A stretch of 64,000 nt of DNA from Pilatotrama ljubarskyi. Lineage: Eukaryota > Basidiomycota > Agaricomycetes > Polyporales > Polyporaceae. A model generated the notes under the pieces. The model saw only the letters and a list, made by a program, of their open reading frames with translations, had not been told where the DNA came from and searched no databases. Below are positions 23,919 to 36,063 of this stretch, in pieces. The stretch's first letter is position 1; every line of letters starts with the position of its first letter. A program made the position numbers and the translations under genes. The stretch covers positions 239,783 to 303,782 of the forward strand of contig MU277703.1 in assembly GCA_022385805.1 (NCBI GenBank). Direction: 5' to 3'.

Positions 23919-25698
23919 TCATCGTAGGCTCTGCAGGACCTCGTCGGTCATCCGAATGACCTATATATAGATATCAGCACTTGCGCTTCGGCGACCAGAC
24001 TCTGGGCTGCGCGCACCTCGTGGATGTCGGGCCTTTCTTGAGGATTGACCTTCAGCATGCTGTCGATCAAGTTCTTGAGACCTTGTGAATAGGCGGAGTT
24101 CGGGTGTTTGTACTGAGCACCCATGACGGCCATCGCTATTGAGCCACCCTGCTCCGTAGTCTGCATGTTCTCGAACGGTGAGTGGGAATAAGCGAGCGCG
24201 TAGAGCGTGCAACCGAGTGACTGCGGAAGAGGATGTGAGCGTCGTGCGCAGGGGGAGAGAGGCCAGTACGTACCCAGATGTCGACCTTCTCGTCTAGTGT
24301 TACGCCGGTCTTGACGTCGAATAGTTCTGGTGCGCGGTATGCCATCGTGCTTTGCTCGGCGGCAATGTCCTGCAAAACCAGTCAGTCATAACACGGTACC
24401 GCTATTTGTCGTTGCACACCTGTTGTAGCAATGCTTGTGAGCGGTTCTCAATCTTGATGCGCGCCTTCATAGTACTGCCGAAGTCCATGAGGATAGGCTG
24501 GTTGTCATCCGAAATCATGATGTTTCTGTGCAGGGTCAGGAACGGCCTTGATGTTCTCTGGACGAGAAAGCGCATACCCAGGCTTCAAGTCCCTATGCGC
24601 ATACGGCACAAGCTCCGTTTGCCCTTGCTCCGCGTTCCCGTTCGCTCCCTCTCGCTGTATCCGCGAGAGTTCCTCATCCCCGTCAAACACTACATCATCC
24701 TCCGGCCTGTTCTTCGACATCAACGGCACGTTCGCGCTGCTGCTGCTACCACCCGCGCCGTGATACGAGTACCCACCCTCGGCGTCGCCCTCCGGGTGCG
24801 GGAACATCTCGTCCTCGTCCTCAGAGTGCCGGGGAGACTGGCTGGGGCTACGGCGCGCGGAGGACGACTGGTTCGCGCGCGATGGGAAGGCGTCGGACTT
24901 GGACCCGATGGGCGCGCGGTAGTCATGCATGGCTCGAACGGCTTCGCAGGTACCCTTGAAGTAGTGCAGCATTTCGCGTTCGGAGAAGTGGGTGTTGTTG
25001 ATGGAGTTGGAGTTGATGGCGTCTTGGAGGTTTCCTCTCTGGATACGATGAAAAGCTCAGGTCATGTATACGCCCCCCCGCAACCTAGGTCAGTTGACGT
25101 ACCTTGTAGAGAGGGAGGAACAAGTAGACAATCTGACCGTCGCCATTGGGATCCTGCACAACTGCAGAGTCCTACAACTCTGCATAAGAATGCAACGTAA
25201 GCAGCACTTCGAGAGAGGCGTACCAATATCCGGATGATGTTTGGGTGCCTACGCCCAGCTTGAGAACATGCCTGGCGCGCGAGAGGTGGTCACTCACTTG
25301 AAACGCCTGTACGCCTCTACTTCGCGCATCGCTTGCCTGACATCTTCATTGCCACTCGGACAACGTATCTTCTTGAGCGCAAATTGCCTCTGCATTCAGG
25401 TATGAACATCGCGACTGTGACGGGCGTGAACGTCATGGCTGCGCACCCCGCTGTGCTCATCCTGAGCTAGGTACACAAATGAGAAGCCGCCCTCTCCGAG
25501 GACGCGAATGATCTTGACTAGGCAGGGTAGTCAGCCTCAAACTCATGCGCACCCCTCGCGAAGGCACTCACAGGTTCTGCCGTTGATCTTGACCTTGGCA
25601 GACTGCTGGCATATGCACGATGAGAGTGCCCAGAACGCGTCCTTGACCTGAAACTTGAGTCCCTCTAGGGTGTGCAAGAGCTGGGGTGGGAGCGACAT
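23919..25698 (-). CDS. Ser/Thr protein kinase of the STK16/Env7 (NAK-related) family
   Basis: About nine exons from ATG 25698 (MSLPPQLLHTLEG) to TGA 23919. Kinase motifs: KVKINGRTFKIIRVLGEGGF (Gly loop), QFALKKIRCP (catalytic Lys), AHRDLKPG joined across an intron to NIMISDD, MDFGS, MAYRAPELFDV, VDIWSLGC, and C-terminal RPDIHEVIRMTDEVLQSLR. The N-terminal SCICQQ is a likely palmitoylation site, as in Env7/STK16 proteins that act at Golgi and vacuole membranes. Odd: about 85 residues of Ser/Glu-rich low-complexity sequence (SSSARRSPSQSPRHSEDEDE onward) are inserted between MHDYRAP and VPYAHRD, within the helix before the catalytic loop. The final exon encodes only VIRMTDEVLQSLR. It is convergent with the nucleolar gene. 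Exact middle splice sites are approximate. Confidence 0.85.
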
Positions 25699-26049
25699 AA
25701 CCAAGACAGTGCGCGAGAGCAGCAAGACGTGGAAGTGAGAAGGCAAGGATGAGCGGGGAATGCGCCGTGGCGGTCTGAGAGAGCGGTGGGCGCGGTCTGT
25801 GCAGCTTCGCACAGCGTTGCCGCGGCCCGGGCTACGCGGAGACCAGCGCTGCGGGCGTCTGTCTGCGCGTGGCTGGTTCAGTGTCCGCCACAGCCGCGCA
25901 ACTGCACTCGCTCAGCCTCTGCTCAGCCTCTCCTCTCTCTCCCTCCCTCCACCACCTCCTTTCTCTCCCACTCCCGCTCCTGCTCACGCCGTCGCGGAAG
26001 GAGCTGTATCAGCACACACGTTCGGCGACAATTGCTCACAGGCTTCGCA

Positions 26050-28120
26050 ATGGCTGAACAGTCGACCTCCCAGCCCGTTTCGGCCGCTCCCACAACCGTG
26101 TCGCCGCAATCCTCGGAGAAGAGCCTCAAAGTCTGTTGACCTACGACAAGTCTCTCGCCGACGTGGACTGACACGCAGCCATAGCGCAAGCTTGAGGATG
26201 CTCTTCAGACCCTGGACGAGGCCGTTGGGCCCACGACTCCCTCCCTAACTCGACCCCCGCCACCCAAGCGGCTGCGCACTGCACGTTCCATCTATTCCAC
26301 CCTGGCGAAGTATGGCATCAAGAAGGATACTCGGCCGTATGTAGAATTGTCTGCGTCGAGGACCAAGACCCTCATTCCTGCGCCATAGACCAACCCCCAC
26401 CGGTGATCTGGACGGCCTATCAAAGACAGCCCCTCACCTGGCTGCCATTCTGGCTCGCACCGCTTCGCGCACAAGGAAGGCCCTCCCGTTCCGGTTTGGT
26501 CAGTCGGTGAAGTCCTCGATCACCGCGTCACCCTCTACGAGTGAATATCGGCCTTCCTCGACTGCTTCCTTCCTCGCACGTCTTTCAACGTACAAGGTCG
26601 CCACATACGGTAACAAGCCGCCCGCAATCGACGCCGTTGCGGCGGCCAAATGCGGGTGGATCAATGACGGAAAGGATCGTCTCGTTTGCGGTATCTGCGG
26701 CGTTTCATGGGTCGTCGCGAACCGAGATGGCATGACCCGTGAGGCTGGTATGTAGGGCAATAGGAGAGGTAGGTCTCGACTAACACCTAGCGTCATCATA
26801 GCGAATACCCTTGTGGAGAAGCAACGCACCCAACTGGTCGAAGCCCACAAGGACGGTTGCCCATGGAAGACCCGTCAATGTGATGGTAGGTCCACCAAAT
26901 TTAGCACCGACTCGGTATCTCAACGCCTGTCCAGACTCCATCTATCATGTTCCATTGCAAGCGCCGCTTGCTACCATCCGCGATATCAAGGCTCGTGCAG
27001 TCGCCCTCGACACCGTGATGCACGGAGTTGAGATCAAGCATCCTCTGGTAAGATGATTTGCTCTCAAGGACGATATACAGACTTAACGAACGTCCCCAGA
27101 CCGCAGCTCAGGTGCAGTCGATGCTCAGTATCATCTCGTCGGTTTCGCTCCCTACCTCGACGATCATGGATCAGTCGCCACCCTCAACGCCTCCGCGAGA
27201 GGCCACGCCCACCCCGCCCCCTGCTCGTACGGAACCGTCAGAAACCGCTGTCCTCACAGCTCTCTTCGGCTGGTCCATACTGCCTCCAGCGCCGCCAGAG
27301 CCCGCGAAAACCCCCTCGATCTCCCGGGCCGGATCTGTCGTCCCTGGCAGTCCCTCACGTAGTGTGCTCTCTCGCGCGTCCTCTGTGGCACGGGAAGGTA
27401 CCCCTACACAGGGCACCCCGCGTCCGCCTCTGCGCATGAGCTCAACAGTCTCCCTTCGCTCCGAGTTCTCGGCGAGTAGCGCCGCACGGCCAGACACGAC
27501 GCTTCTCCACTGTTCGCTCTGCCAGCGCAGGGTCGGCCTATGGGCCTTCCTCCCGAAACGCACCGACGAGGATGATTCAATGATGGGTGATGGCTCAGCA
27601 GAACGGAACGGGAATGGCGCGGCGAAGCCACAGCAACAACGACCGCTCGACATTTTGCGCGAGCACAGGCCGTACTGTCCCTATGTCGTCCGCTCCACTG
27701 CCGTCCCCTCGCTCCCCACGCCGTCGCCTATCATCGCTACCGCGCAGCAGAACGGACACGGTCGCAGCTCGTCCCTCTCGTCGCTCGCGAGCACAAACTC
27801 GTCAGCGACCTTGGTCAATTCGCAGCCTGCCCTGATGGAGGGGTGGCGCGCCGTCATGACTGTCGTATCGCGGTACGGGGTGCTGCAGCGCCAGCGGCTG
27901 GGTTTGAACCGGGTACCGAGCGGGCGACTCGGGGAGTCTTCCGATACCGGCGAGAGCGGGGAGACGCAGGCGGACCCCATCGAGGCGATGGTCGCTGGTG
28001 TGAAGAGTCATGGGGTATGTCTTCTTTACGCTGTGTATGATGCTGGGATGACGAGCTCATGGATATTCTGGTTTTCAGGGACGGGATTTGCTGAAGTACG
28101 TCAAGGGACTACTGGGTTGA
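26050..28120 (+). CDS. C3HC zinc-finger / Rsm1-like nuclear protein (NIPA/ZC3HC1 type)
   Basis: Multi-exon gene from MAEQSTSQPVS to a last exon RDLLKYVKGLLG-stop at 28118-28120. The C3HC zinc finger begins AKCGWINDGKDRLVCGICGV and ends, after an intron, with EAHKDGCPWKTRQCD (Cys-x2-Cys, then His-x3-Cys). The second, Rsm1-like half contains TLLHCSLCQRRVGLW and later DILREHRPYCPYV, another Cys-x2-Cys...His-x3-Cys set. This is the architecture of human NIPA and of fungal Pml39/Rsm1, proteins of the nuclear basket and mRNA quality control or mitotic F-box function. A long Ser/Pro/Thr linker (27170-27480) separates the halves. At least six introns are present; the region 26330-26400 is the least certain. 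Confidence 0.8.
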
Positions 28121-28289
28121 CGGCTTCCCAGTTGTTGTGGGTTTCGGACGTTTGTATCAGTATCTCGCCGCTGCTTCGCAAATCTCTGTCGGTTGTTTTC
28201 GAATCAAGCTTGCTATCTGTCGTTGTTCATCGTCCTTTAGCCCCGTGCGAACCGCAGTACAGAGAATCTAAAATTCTCCTCGTGGGTTG

Positions 28290-28640
28290 ACCAAAAAGAT
28301 TGCGACGGCCCGTCCGAGAAGCCCTGGAGCGTGCTCGCAATGGGACGATCCTGACGCTAGCCCTGGTCAGTATCGATCGACGCTTCAAATGGGCCACGGG
28401 CGTTGGTTGTCCGCGTGTGGTGAGTCCGGTGGTCGTATTACGATTGAGGCGTGCTCAGGCTGCTGTTTGTGCTGGTGCTCACGCGAATGCAGGCCCGCCG
28501 TTCATCTTTAGTGACAGAGAGCCACAGTCTCAGGAATTATGCGATTTCCATTCGTTCAAGAAGCTCCAGGAGCACTTCCAAACCAATTGTGGCTCAGCCG
28601 TGCGCCGAGCAGCCCCCGTCAGGCTCGCTCGGCCCATCGT
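28290..28640 (+). pseudogene. PP2C-like remnant (middle segment only)
   Basis: A decayed fragment matches the middle of the PP2C family. REALERARNGTILTLALVSI and DRRFKWATGVG correspond to ERAFSGTTVALAIINLNERF and MWAVGLG of copy e, and further on ELCDFHSFKKLQEHF matches LCELHTFKNPKEYF. The GDST motif is lost and the sequence stops matching after about 28640. No 5' exon, no AIGD exon and no metal-binding C-terminus are found. It lies head-to-tail about 220 bases upstream of intact copy b, so it is probably the wreck of an earlier tandem duplicate. Confidence 0.7.
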
Positions 28641-28857
28641 TGCTGTTGACGTTGAGTCCGAAGGTAGGGAATATAAAACAAGGCGCACCATTCTTGGAAA
28701 GATCGGGGTCCCGATTTCCTTGCGGCAACGTGTCGCTAATCCTTCATCACAGTACCGCACCGGCGAGCCTCCATAACATACCTGCACAATCTACCTCTCC
28801 CCTTCTCATTCTGCATAGCTCGATCGTACTTCAATTCACAGTCACTTCACCTTTGTC

Positions 28858-30284
28858 ATGCCACGCAGGCTAGACGCAGCTACTCGGCGCATTGCTAGCA
28901 AATGTATCTGCGGCACGTCAGTGTCCTTGAACGTTCAGACGGTGACCTTCCAGCCTCGCGACAACGCCGTCAATCAAGATCGAGTGGTGGCCGAGTTGTG
29001 GATCATTCAAGGAGATAGATGGCTTTTCCTGGCGGTTTTTGACGGTACATCCTCGCGCTTCTAGTACGCGCAACGTAGTACTGAAATTTTCATCGAACCA
29101 GGTCGCTTTGGACCGGTGACTGTGGAGTACACAGCGAATACGCTCCCTACACTGCTACGCAGGAGACTTCGTACCTTCTTGGATCACGAGCTGCAGAACA
29201 AACTGGATCGCACGAACATCCATCAATACGAGTTTAGCATTACTGCATTGATAAAGAAAGAGATCGAGGGGTTCGATCAGGCTATCGGGGAAGCACTCCA
29301 GCGGATTTGTCCCAAGCCAGAGGAGCTCACCGAGGAGGAAGCTCGGCGACTCGTAGAAGAACATGGCGATATCGTGAGTCGCGCGTTCGAGGGTACAACT
29401 CTCGCTTTCGCTCTTGTCAACGTGGAACAACGATTCATGTGGGCCGCAACAGTGGGCGATTCCACAGTCGGTGAGTGGGCAACACTTAGACTCTCGTGCC
29501 ACATGGACACTGAGAGATACTTACAGCGATTTCGATCCTGGAACCCGACGGTAAGCGTCGCTCTGAGAAGCTGTGCGACGTGCACACCTTCAAGAACCCC
29601 CAGGAATACTTCCGCACCGTCATGGCGCATTTGCACTCGGAGCAACCGCTTCTCGACTGGGAGGATCGTATCATTGGCTGGCTATCCGTGCCTCGTGGTA
29701 GGTCCAGCGACTCACTGGATACGCGGAAGAGGGCTCAATGCGTCTCTGGCATAGCAATCGGAGACTTCGCCTTGAAGCTGCCTTCTGCATATCTCACGAA
29801 CCTGTTCCGGTACACACCCTACGGCAGCAGGCAAGATATCCTCAAGTACGCTTCGAAGATCGTCACACCTCCATACATCATCTCGGAGCCCTCAGTACGG
29901 TTTACCGACCTGGACCCTGTGTGGGCAGTAGAGAACAAGATCCTGCTGTTCACGGATGGAGTCGACAACCTCGTGGATGGGTATATAGTGTTCACACCGC
30001 AGCAGCATAGTGGTGCAGATCCGGTCGACGTGGTCTCAAATCTTCTCAGCGACGAAGCCGACCCGAAGACCGAGGAGATTTTGGGTCATCCTATCACACC
30101 TAAATGGAGCAGAGAGGACAATAACAAGCCGCTCGACATTCTCGGTAATCTTCTGGGCGGAACCGACGTACGAAGATTGGAGATGGTCACGGATGAGGAC
30201 CTTCTCCGAGATACAGGGGAGGGTTGGCCGTTCCATATTGACGACACGTCAATCATAGTCTGGGGACTTTTGGCATCGGCATAG
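28858..30284 (+). CDS. PP2C-like protein phosphatase family, copy b
   Basis: Exons 28858-29044, 29102-29470, 29527-29697 and 29755-30284 give 418 aa. PP2C motifs in order: VTFQPRDNAVNQDRVVAELW (N-x-D), WLFLAVFDG, AATVGDSTV, PRAIGDFALKLP, LLFTDGVDNLVDG and HIDDTSIIVW. The expected DGHGG is DGRFG here: the aspartate and glycine remain, but the histidine that serves as general acid in human PP2C-alpha is arginine. Metal ligands otherwise look complete, so reduced or altered activity is possible. Family-specific blocks LCDVHTFKNPQEYFRTVMAH and ILGHPITPKWS are shared by all copies. Introns are all phase 1; exon 3 is 171 nt, as in copies c, d and e. Confidence 0.85.
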
Positions 30285-30674
30285 TATGCCTCGATACTGT
30301 ACATTAGTTCCGAGTTCACTACAATCAGTCTCTGTGAGGGTCCAATGGTGTATGATGAGGGATAGGACGTCAGCAGCGTAGTATTGGATACCGGCGTAGA
30401 CTCCGGTATAGTAATTTCACTGGCAGCACTGAAGCACTCACTCAGCACTGCGGTTAAAGGGACAAGTTAGTGGCGCCAAAGGCTCTCGAGATTCTCGAGT
30501 GCATGTTGCGTTCGACCCGGTTGGGCCCAGTAGGCTGTCACCGGACTCGGAGTCTGTAGCAACTTGAAGTCGGTGGCGATCAGCACAACAGCCTCATTTA
30601 CCACTCTATCAGAACCGCAACGATTTACAGAAATCTGGAGTTGAAGGATACTGACCTGCGCTCCGAATACCATC

Positions 30675-32109
30675 ATGTCTCGTCTACAAGAAGCCCGCGA
30701 TACCTTTTCTCGCTTATGCGTCAGCAGCCGGAACGAGTCGATCGGGGTGCACACTGTTACTTTCCAGCCTCTCGCCACCTGCGGGAACGACGACCGCCTC
30801 ACCGCTGAATCGTGGACTATCCATGGAGATCGCTGGATCTTTCTTGTTGTTTGCGATGGTACGTTGACAGTTCACTACACCGATGATGTTCACCATATCC
30901 TGACCGCGTACAATCGTGGTGTAGGCCACTGTGGCTCGCACGTCACCGCTGAGCACACAGTAAATGTCCTGCCTGACAGACTCAGGGCTGCGTTGGATAA
31001 CTTCATCGAGGTTCAAATGCACGGGGCTACGGATCGCGAGATTATGCTGTCCAATGCCGCGACCATCTCGTCGCTTCTCGAGCGAGAGGTTGAGGAATTC
31101 GACGAAGACCTCGGGATGACCATCAAAAGGATATGTCCTGATCCCAATAAGTTGACCGAAGAGGAGAGCAAAGCCCTCGTTCAAGACCACCTCGACGTCA
31201 TAGAACGGGCGTACTGCGGCTGTACGCTAGCCGCAGCCCTCGTGCATGTTGCCAGTCAGTGCCTATGGACGCTCAATGTCGGTGACTCTACCGTTGGTGA
31301 GTACCTGCCCACTCCATGTGATGAATCTGCTCAGCAATGCGATGGCTCACTCAACAGGGCTGTCATACGAAACAGCAAGTGGCGAAGAAGATTGGATCCG
31401 ACTTTGCGAGAACCATAAGCTGACCAACCCTCGTGAATACTTCCGCGTCGTGATGGAACATCCCCTCGAGGAACGCAGACAACTCACCGACGACGATCGG
31501 ATCCTCGGATGGCTTGATATGACACGATGTGAGCAAGCCTCTGTGTACCTGTCCGTATGCTTGTCACTAAAATGTCGCGCGGACGAATCAGCGATCGGCG
31601 ACTACGCCATGAAGTTGGACAGCTCCTACATTACGCATCTGTTCGACTACAACCCAGACCCTCGGCCTCGTAATCCAAAGCCAGAGATCATCAAGACTCC
31701 CCCCTACCTATCGGCGAAGCCTTCCGTCCGTTTCCTCGATCTCGCCCCGCTATGGGACGCCAAACCGAGGATCTTCCTTTTCTCGGATGGCGTTGACGCC
31801 ATAATATATCGCTATGCATCCTACATTCCCAACATTGACATCGGCATCGACATCGGTACTGTTGTTGCCAAGCTTCTGGGCAACCAACAGGATCGGAAAG
31901 AAGCCGGAAAGCTGCTGGGTCACCATGTTGAGCCGGATTGGAGCAAAGATGGCAACAAGGCCGTCGAGGTACTCGGGAATTTGTTTGGTGGTACGAATGC
32001 TGAACGACTAGAAGAAGCCAATCAGCAAGCGGCGTGGACGGATCATATAAACCACCCTTCCTTCTACATCGATGACACGACCCTCATCATATGTACTCTG
32101 TCCGAGTGA
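30675..32109 (+). CDS. PP2C-like protein phosphatase family, copy c
   Basis: Exons 30675-30858, 30925-31296, 31358-31528 and 31592-32109 give 414 aa. Motifs: GNDDRLTAESW, WIFLVVCDG joined to HCGS (DGHCG), LNVGDSTVG, then SIGDYAMKLD, FLFSDGVDAIIY and IDDTTLIICTL. All aspartates expected to hold the two metals are present. It is more diverged than copies b, d and e: the usual VDNLVDG is VDAIIYRY and the intron-3 junction codon gives Ser instead of Ala before IGD. It follows copy b head-to-tail after a 390-base spacer that shows no gene. Cytosolic or nuclear location is likely, as no targeting signal is seen. Confidence 0.82.
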
Positions 32110-32547
32110 TGTGCTTCCGGGCCAGTTGACGCGTACGTTGACGCTCTTAGCCGCCGTCCTGTGCACGTAGTCTAGGAATGATCGTTTGTACCCCCGTATC
32201 GTACGCCGTTTGTACAACAGAAATCGCGGATTTTCAGTTCCACTTGACATGTCAGACTGATACTCAGCCTAGCGCATCGCATAAAGTGCTCATATTGCAT
32301 ATCAAGAAGCATACAGGAGAAGGATATGGCATAAGAGAGGCATACAAGGCAGTGATTTAGCATGGAGTCGGGGTCAACACATAGAACAAAAAGGAAGCAC
32401 AACAACTGCTGTCGGTCGTCTCAACACAGAGAATACACTCGATGCGTGCCAGCAAACTGATGATGAATGGGAGGCCTATGGCGGAGCTCATCATGATCAG
32501 TTGCCCAGCTCAATGTATGCGAGGCACTATAGCACACCTGGATTCCC
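32110..32547. other. Intergenic stretch, no gene seen
   Basis: This AT-richer spacer lies downstream of PP2C-c and 3' of the Ser/Thr-rich gene. I see no conserved exon, RNA gene or clear repeat. Confidence 0.4.
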
Positions 32548-32961
32548 TTAACGAGGGGTAGTCCTAGGGGCATGCGCTCTACCCGTCGGGTCCGACCGTC
32601 TGTTCGTAAGCTGCGAGCTTCCCTTCCGCCTCGCCACCTCCTCTGCGTCGGTGTAATTCGGCATCGAGAAGATCCGAGTCCGGGGAACCGCCGGGAAGTC
32701 GCTGAGGCTGGGCGCTGGCGTTTCGGAGGACGCCGAGCTGTGCGAAGAAGACGACGAAGTGTCCGACGGAGATGCTGGAGGTGAGGTCGTTGTGGTCAAG
32801 GAAGAGAGGTTCTTGGTGACGCCTGGAGAGGCCGAGTTGGTGGCGCTCGTCGAGGTGGAGGCAGAAGTGGTAGAAGCAGGAGAGGTAGAAGAAGAAGTGG
32901 TGGGTGCAGGAGTCGGGGTGGAAGTGGAGGAGGCGGTACTCTGCGCGTTGTTGGACGACAT
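32548..32961 (-). CDS. Ser/Thr/Pro-rich small protein, unknown
   Basis: An uninterrupted ATG-initiated frame of 137 aa. The first 90 residues are almost only Ser, Thr, Ala and Pro (PTPAPTTSSSTSPASTTSAS). The C-terminus is more ordinary: FPAVPRTRIFSMPNYTDAEE, VARRKGSSQLTNRRSD. Codon use is GC-rich like nearby real genes, unlike the surrounding spacer. No signal peptide and no known domain. The general character is that of the two Ser/Pro/Gly-rich genes at 38.7 and 49.7 kb, but the opening sequence is not homologous to theirs as far as I can see. It may be a disordered regulatory protein. Confidence 0.4.
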   Translation of the reverse strand: MSSNNAQSTASSTSTPTPAPTTSSSTSPASTTSASTSTSATNSASPGVTKNLSSLTTTTSPPASPSDTSSSSSHSSASSETPAPSLSDFPAVPRTRIFSMPNYTDAEEVARRKGSSQLTNRRSDPTGRAHAPRTTPR

Positions 32962-34379
32962 GTGTGGGGACTACTCTGTAGGTGATCGACGGTTTCGAGG
33001 GTGTAGACTGCAAGGTTGCTCTGCGACGACCTCTGTGTACCCCGGGTGTCCTTTATACGTTCCTAAGCCCCTTATACCGCAAACCGACTGTATCAGGAGT
33101 GGTCGCAACATGGCGGTGATTCGAAGGAGACGTGTGCGAGAGATCGACGACCCTCTTCCTGCTGAGCGAGCCTGACGCAGGGCGTTCTTGGCGGCATCGC
33201 CCACAACGACCGATTAGCTCTAGGTCGACGTACAGCATCTTCATCGGAAGGAATATCTCAATACGAGGACAAATGCGTCAACAGTGGAAGGAGGATCGAC
33301 TCGCGGCGTGGCTAGCAGTCCGGTACCTGTACCGCAAGAGGAGTCACCGCCTCCCAAAGAGGCACGAGAGGTCCACCACATTGAGTTGGTGAGGAGACAC
33401 TTGGTCATGATCCACGGTTTCCAGTTGTATTGAATGCGAATAAGACGCACTGCAAGGATGGCTGGGAACTCAGTTACCTGGGATAATTTGTGAAGACGGT
33501 GCACTAGGAGGCACACGAGGTGAGTGCACACCTTACCCGGAGATCCTACTATCCTTGCAGAGGAATATCAGTGTTGTTCCGCCGGGTTAGTGGTACCGCT
33601 GAGCAAAGTCAATCTACACTGGGCGAGCTCACGTAGTCTTCTCCTCGCGCTCATGGGAATCTCGGATCACCGTTTCTCCCAGTGTAGGCCTTGAACTGGA
33701 GAGATTCGGTTCAATCGCTGCTTGCTCGTGCAGTCAGTGACAGTACGGAAGGACCGGAGAAGGAAGTGTTCAGGATTGGCAACTCACCTACTGCATCAAG
33801 ATACCGCCAGGAGATACAGTAGGAGGGAGGACAGAACTCGTTTAGGAGGTACATGGCTTCGCATGGGGCCTCAGCCCACATCACTTTGGTATATCTATTC
33901 TTGTGGGCGAACTGAGCCGTGATCATGAACAGGCGTTGTGTCTGCGGCTTCCCAATGCCTGGGGTCAAGAATCAGTGGCGAGCTGACAGCAGAGACCCCG
34001 CTGTAGCGCTAAGGTACTCGAGTCGACAGACGTTACTGACAGCATGGCAGGCTGGACGTACCGTCCATAGCTATCTTCTATACACTGGCTTCCTCCTGGT
34101 TTAGAGAATGCCAGCATGGTAACAGCACGGGCCCCAGAAGACCTTGAACAGGAAGGGATTGGGAAATCCGTACTCCTGAGAGGCAGCGTATGAGCGCGGA
34201 GCAGAACTACGGGTGAGCATCCTCATACCGGAGCCTCGGGATAGATCCGAGGCACGGACGCTGTGACATCCAGGTCTCCACAGCAGCTCCCCTTACATGC
34301 TTGAGAGGCAGAGTGTCGATCTTCTGAAGAAGGTAGCCTTGGCGTGAGATCTTGCAGAAGAGCGTACGCGTTCCGGCAG
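32962..34379. other. Gene-poor spacer
   Basis: Frames are short and lack family features. A perfect 10-base inverted repeat, CTACACTGGG (33614-33623) and CCCAGTGTAG (33678-33687), is separated by 54 bases and could mark a small relic or a hairpin. Otherwise I see nothing that I can support. Confidence 0.35.
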
Positions 34380-35745
34380 CACAACCGCATCCTAGTAACC
34401 TAGAAGCCGGGACGCCCAGGCGGAGTATGCAATTTGGGCGCTGCTACAAACCTCGCTGAGCCTCAATACGGCTCGGTATGATTCTGCATGATAGCCATAC
34501 CGCACGCAAGCAAGAGCGCACAGGTACGCAAAGTTCTCCGCATGAGCAAGACGTTTAAGGCAGCCCGGAATCTGTAGCAAGTCGGGAGTCATCATCACGG
34601 AATAGGTAGCGGGCGCAGAGCTTCGTGCCAAGTGGATCCTCAAGCCTGTTGTATTGGACGGTACTGTGAATTCGATCTGAAACTCGAAGCTGAGCCTCAT
34701 GGATCACTGCCGGGTGAAAAGCGGAGTTGCCAGAGGCGGCGCCCGGTGAGGAGTCGCATTCGAAGGCTGCCGCCCTCGCGGTTCCGCAAGCCTCAAGGCC
34801 CTCGCATCGTAGCGCCACATCTGATAGGTAGTTGTGGCTTGTTTGTCCTTGTGAGCATCCGGCTGCGCACGTGAATTGCAGGAGAGTCGCCCCGTCAGCG
34901 TCTGGACGCGCGAGACGACGAGGATCATAACACTGTCTTAGGCGAGCAGGCCATGAAGGATCCAGGTGTGCATTGTGAAAACGTGGCAGGGCCACGCAAT
35001 GACGCTCTTGAGCAGCTTACACCATAATCCCCCTTCAATAAGTGCCATAATTTAAATTTCACACGGAGAGAACGCATACGAGCACGCTGTGCGCGCACAA
35101 ATCCTGGTAAGGAACCAAAGAACGCGGGTCACCCCAGACTGAAACGCCCGAGCCAAAGACGCCAGCGGATGGCACAGTGAGGGAAGCCTCAGCAGGGCCA
35201 GCATGAAAACGCGAACTTCCAACATGAGTACCTAGAACGATCGAAGCAGAGCAAGGACAACATACAAGAACTCCCCCAGACTTCCAATCCCTAATCATAC
35301 CGATCCCCAATTCCCGTAGTCCTACCTGAGGAGATGTCTTAACGACCAAAACCACGAGCCGCGAGCGACGTACTCCGTCGCCCCGCATCACAGGAGCCCA
35401 GCGGCCTGAAGCGTCCACGTCAGCCGCAGCTCTGCCTCGGTCATCCGGGCCGTGTGCTCGGCGCGACCTTGCGGGTTCTCGCTGTCCTCACGCCGTGGGG
35501 GCTCGTCCTCGTCGCCCAGATCTCCGAAGCCGAACGCAGCCTCGATGTTCCGTCGTACCTGCTCGTCGTGCCGGCGTTGCTCCGAGGTGAGAGGCTCCGC
35601 AGGCAGCGACGCCACACGGATGGCGGACTCCCAGCGTTTGACGCGGTAGAAGCCGACGCAGGACGAGAGGAGGAGGAACCAGCCTACAGTGAACAGAGGG
35701 ATTCTCGGTGAGTTCAAGTGAGAGGGTGGAAGATGGACATACTGT
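34380..35745. repeat. Segmental duplication, copy 1 (direct repeat of about 40605-41975)
   Basis: Both copies open with a CCTAGTANCCTAGAAGC motif, share a mid-segment (ATCGTAGCGCCACATC, then TTGTGGCTTGTTTGTCCTTG), and end inside intron 2 of the BSD2-like gene (ATTCTCGGTGAGTTCAAG). The non-coding part has many substitutions and small indels, while the coding part is much closer. The right breakpoint is near 35745, where copy 1 turns into unrelated sequence just after GGAAGATGGACAT. A third, shorter copy of the opening motif is at about 40310. Confidence 0.85.
35388..35720 (-). pseudogene. Truncated duplicate of the last exon of the BSD2-like gene
   Basis: The frame WFLLLSSCVGFYRVKRWESA to the stop matches the last exon of the gene at 41625-43159 almost residue for residue; differences include SEQ for PEQ and WTLQ for RTLQ. 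Exons 1 and 2, with the PPxY motif and two membrane spans, are missing because the duplication ended in intron 2. The exon retains its acceptor-side intron sequence but nothing coding lies upstream in frame. It is therefore a 3' gene fragment. The low number of amino acid changes suggests a recent event or gene conversion. Confidence 0.8.
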
Positions 35746-36063
35746 AACGGCGCGGGTTGAAGGCGAGGTCGGCGAGACGAGGACTCGAGCTAAGCGGGCG
35801 ACGTGGGAGAGAAACAGCAACGCGCCGGAACGCGCGTTGATTCCGCGGGGAATACATGACCTGGGCGAGATAGCTATAATGAATGGCCACGACAGAAAGA
35901 TCGAGTGTGGTACAAAGTGAGAGGATCGAGACTGGGCGTAGTGGAGAGGACAAGACACGAGACGCTGGGCATGAATTCGTTTTAGGCGCTCGCGCCGTAA
36001 CACTATCTCCTTCTCAAGGGAGAGCACGAGAGGTACGACCGCGCGAGGCCAGCCGGATGGCTC

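Noticed and set aside
33614..33687. 10-base inverted repeat CTACACTGGG / CCCAGTGTAG as transposon ends
   Set aside because: The element would be only 74 bases and no target duplication is visible; kept only as a possible hairpin.
33700..33730. GGTTCAATC, which resembles a tRNA T-loop
   Set aside because: No matching acceptor, D- or anticodon arms could be folded around it.
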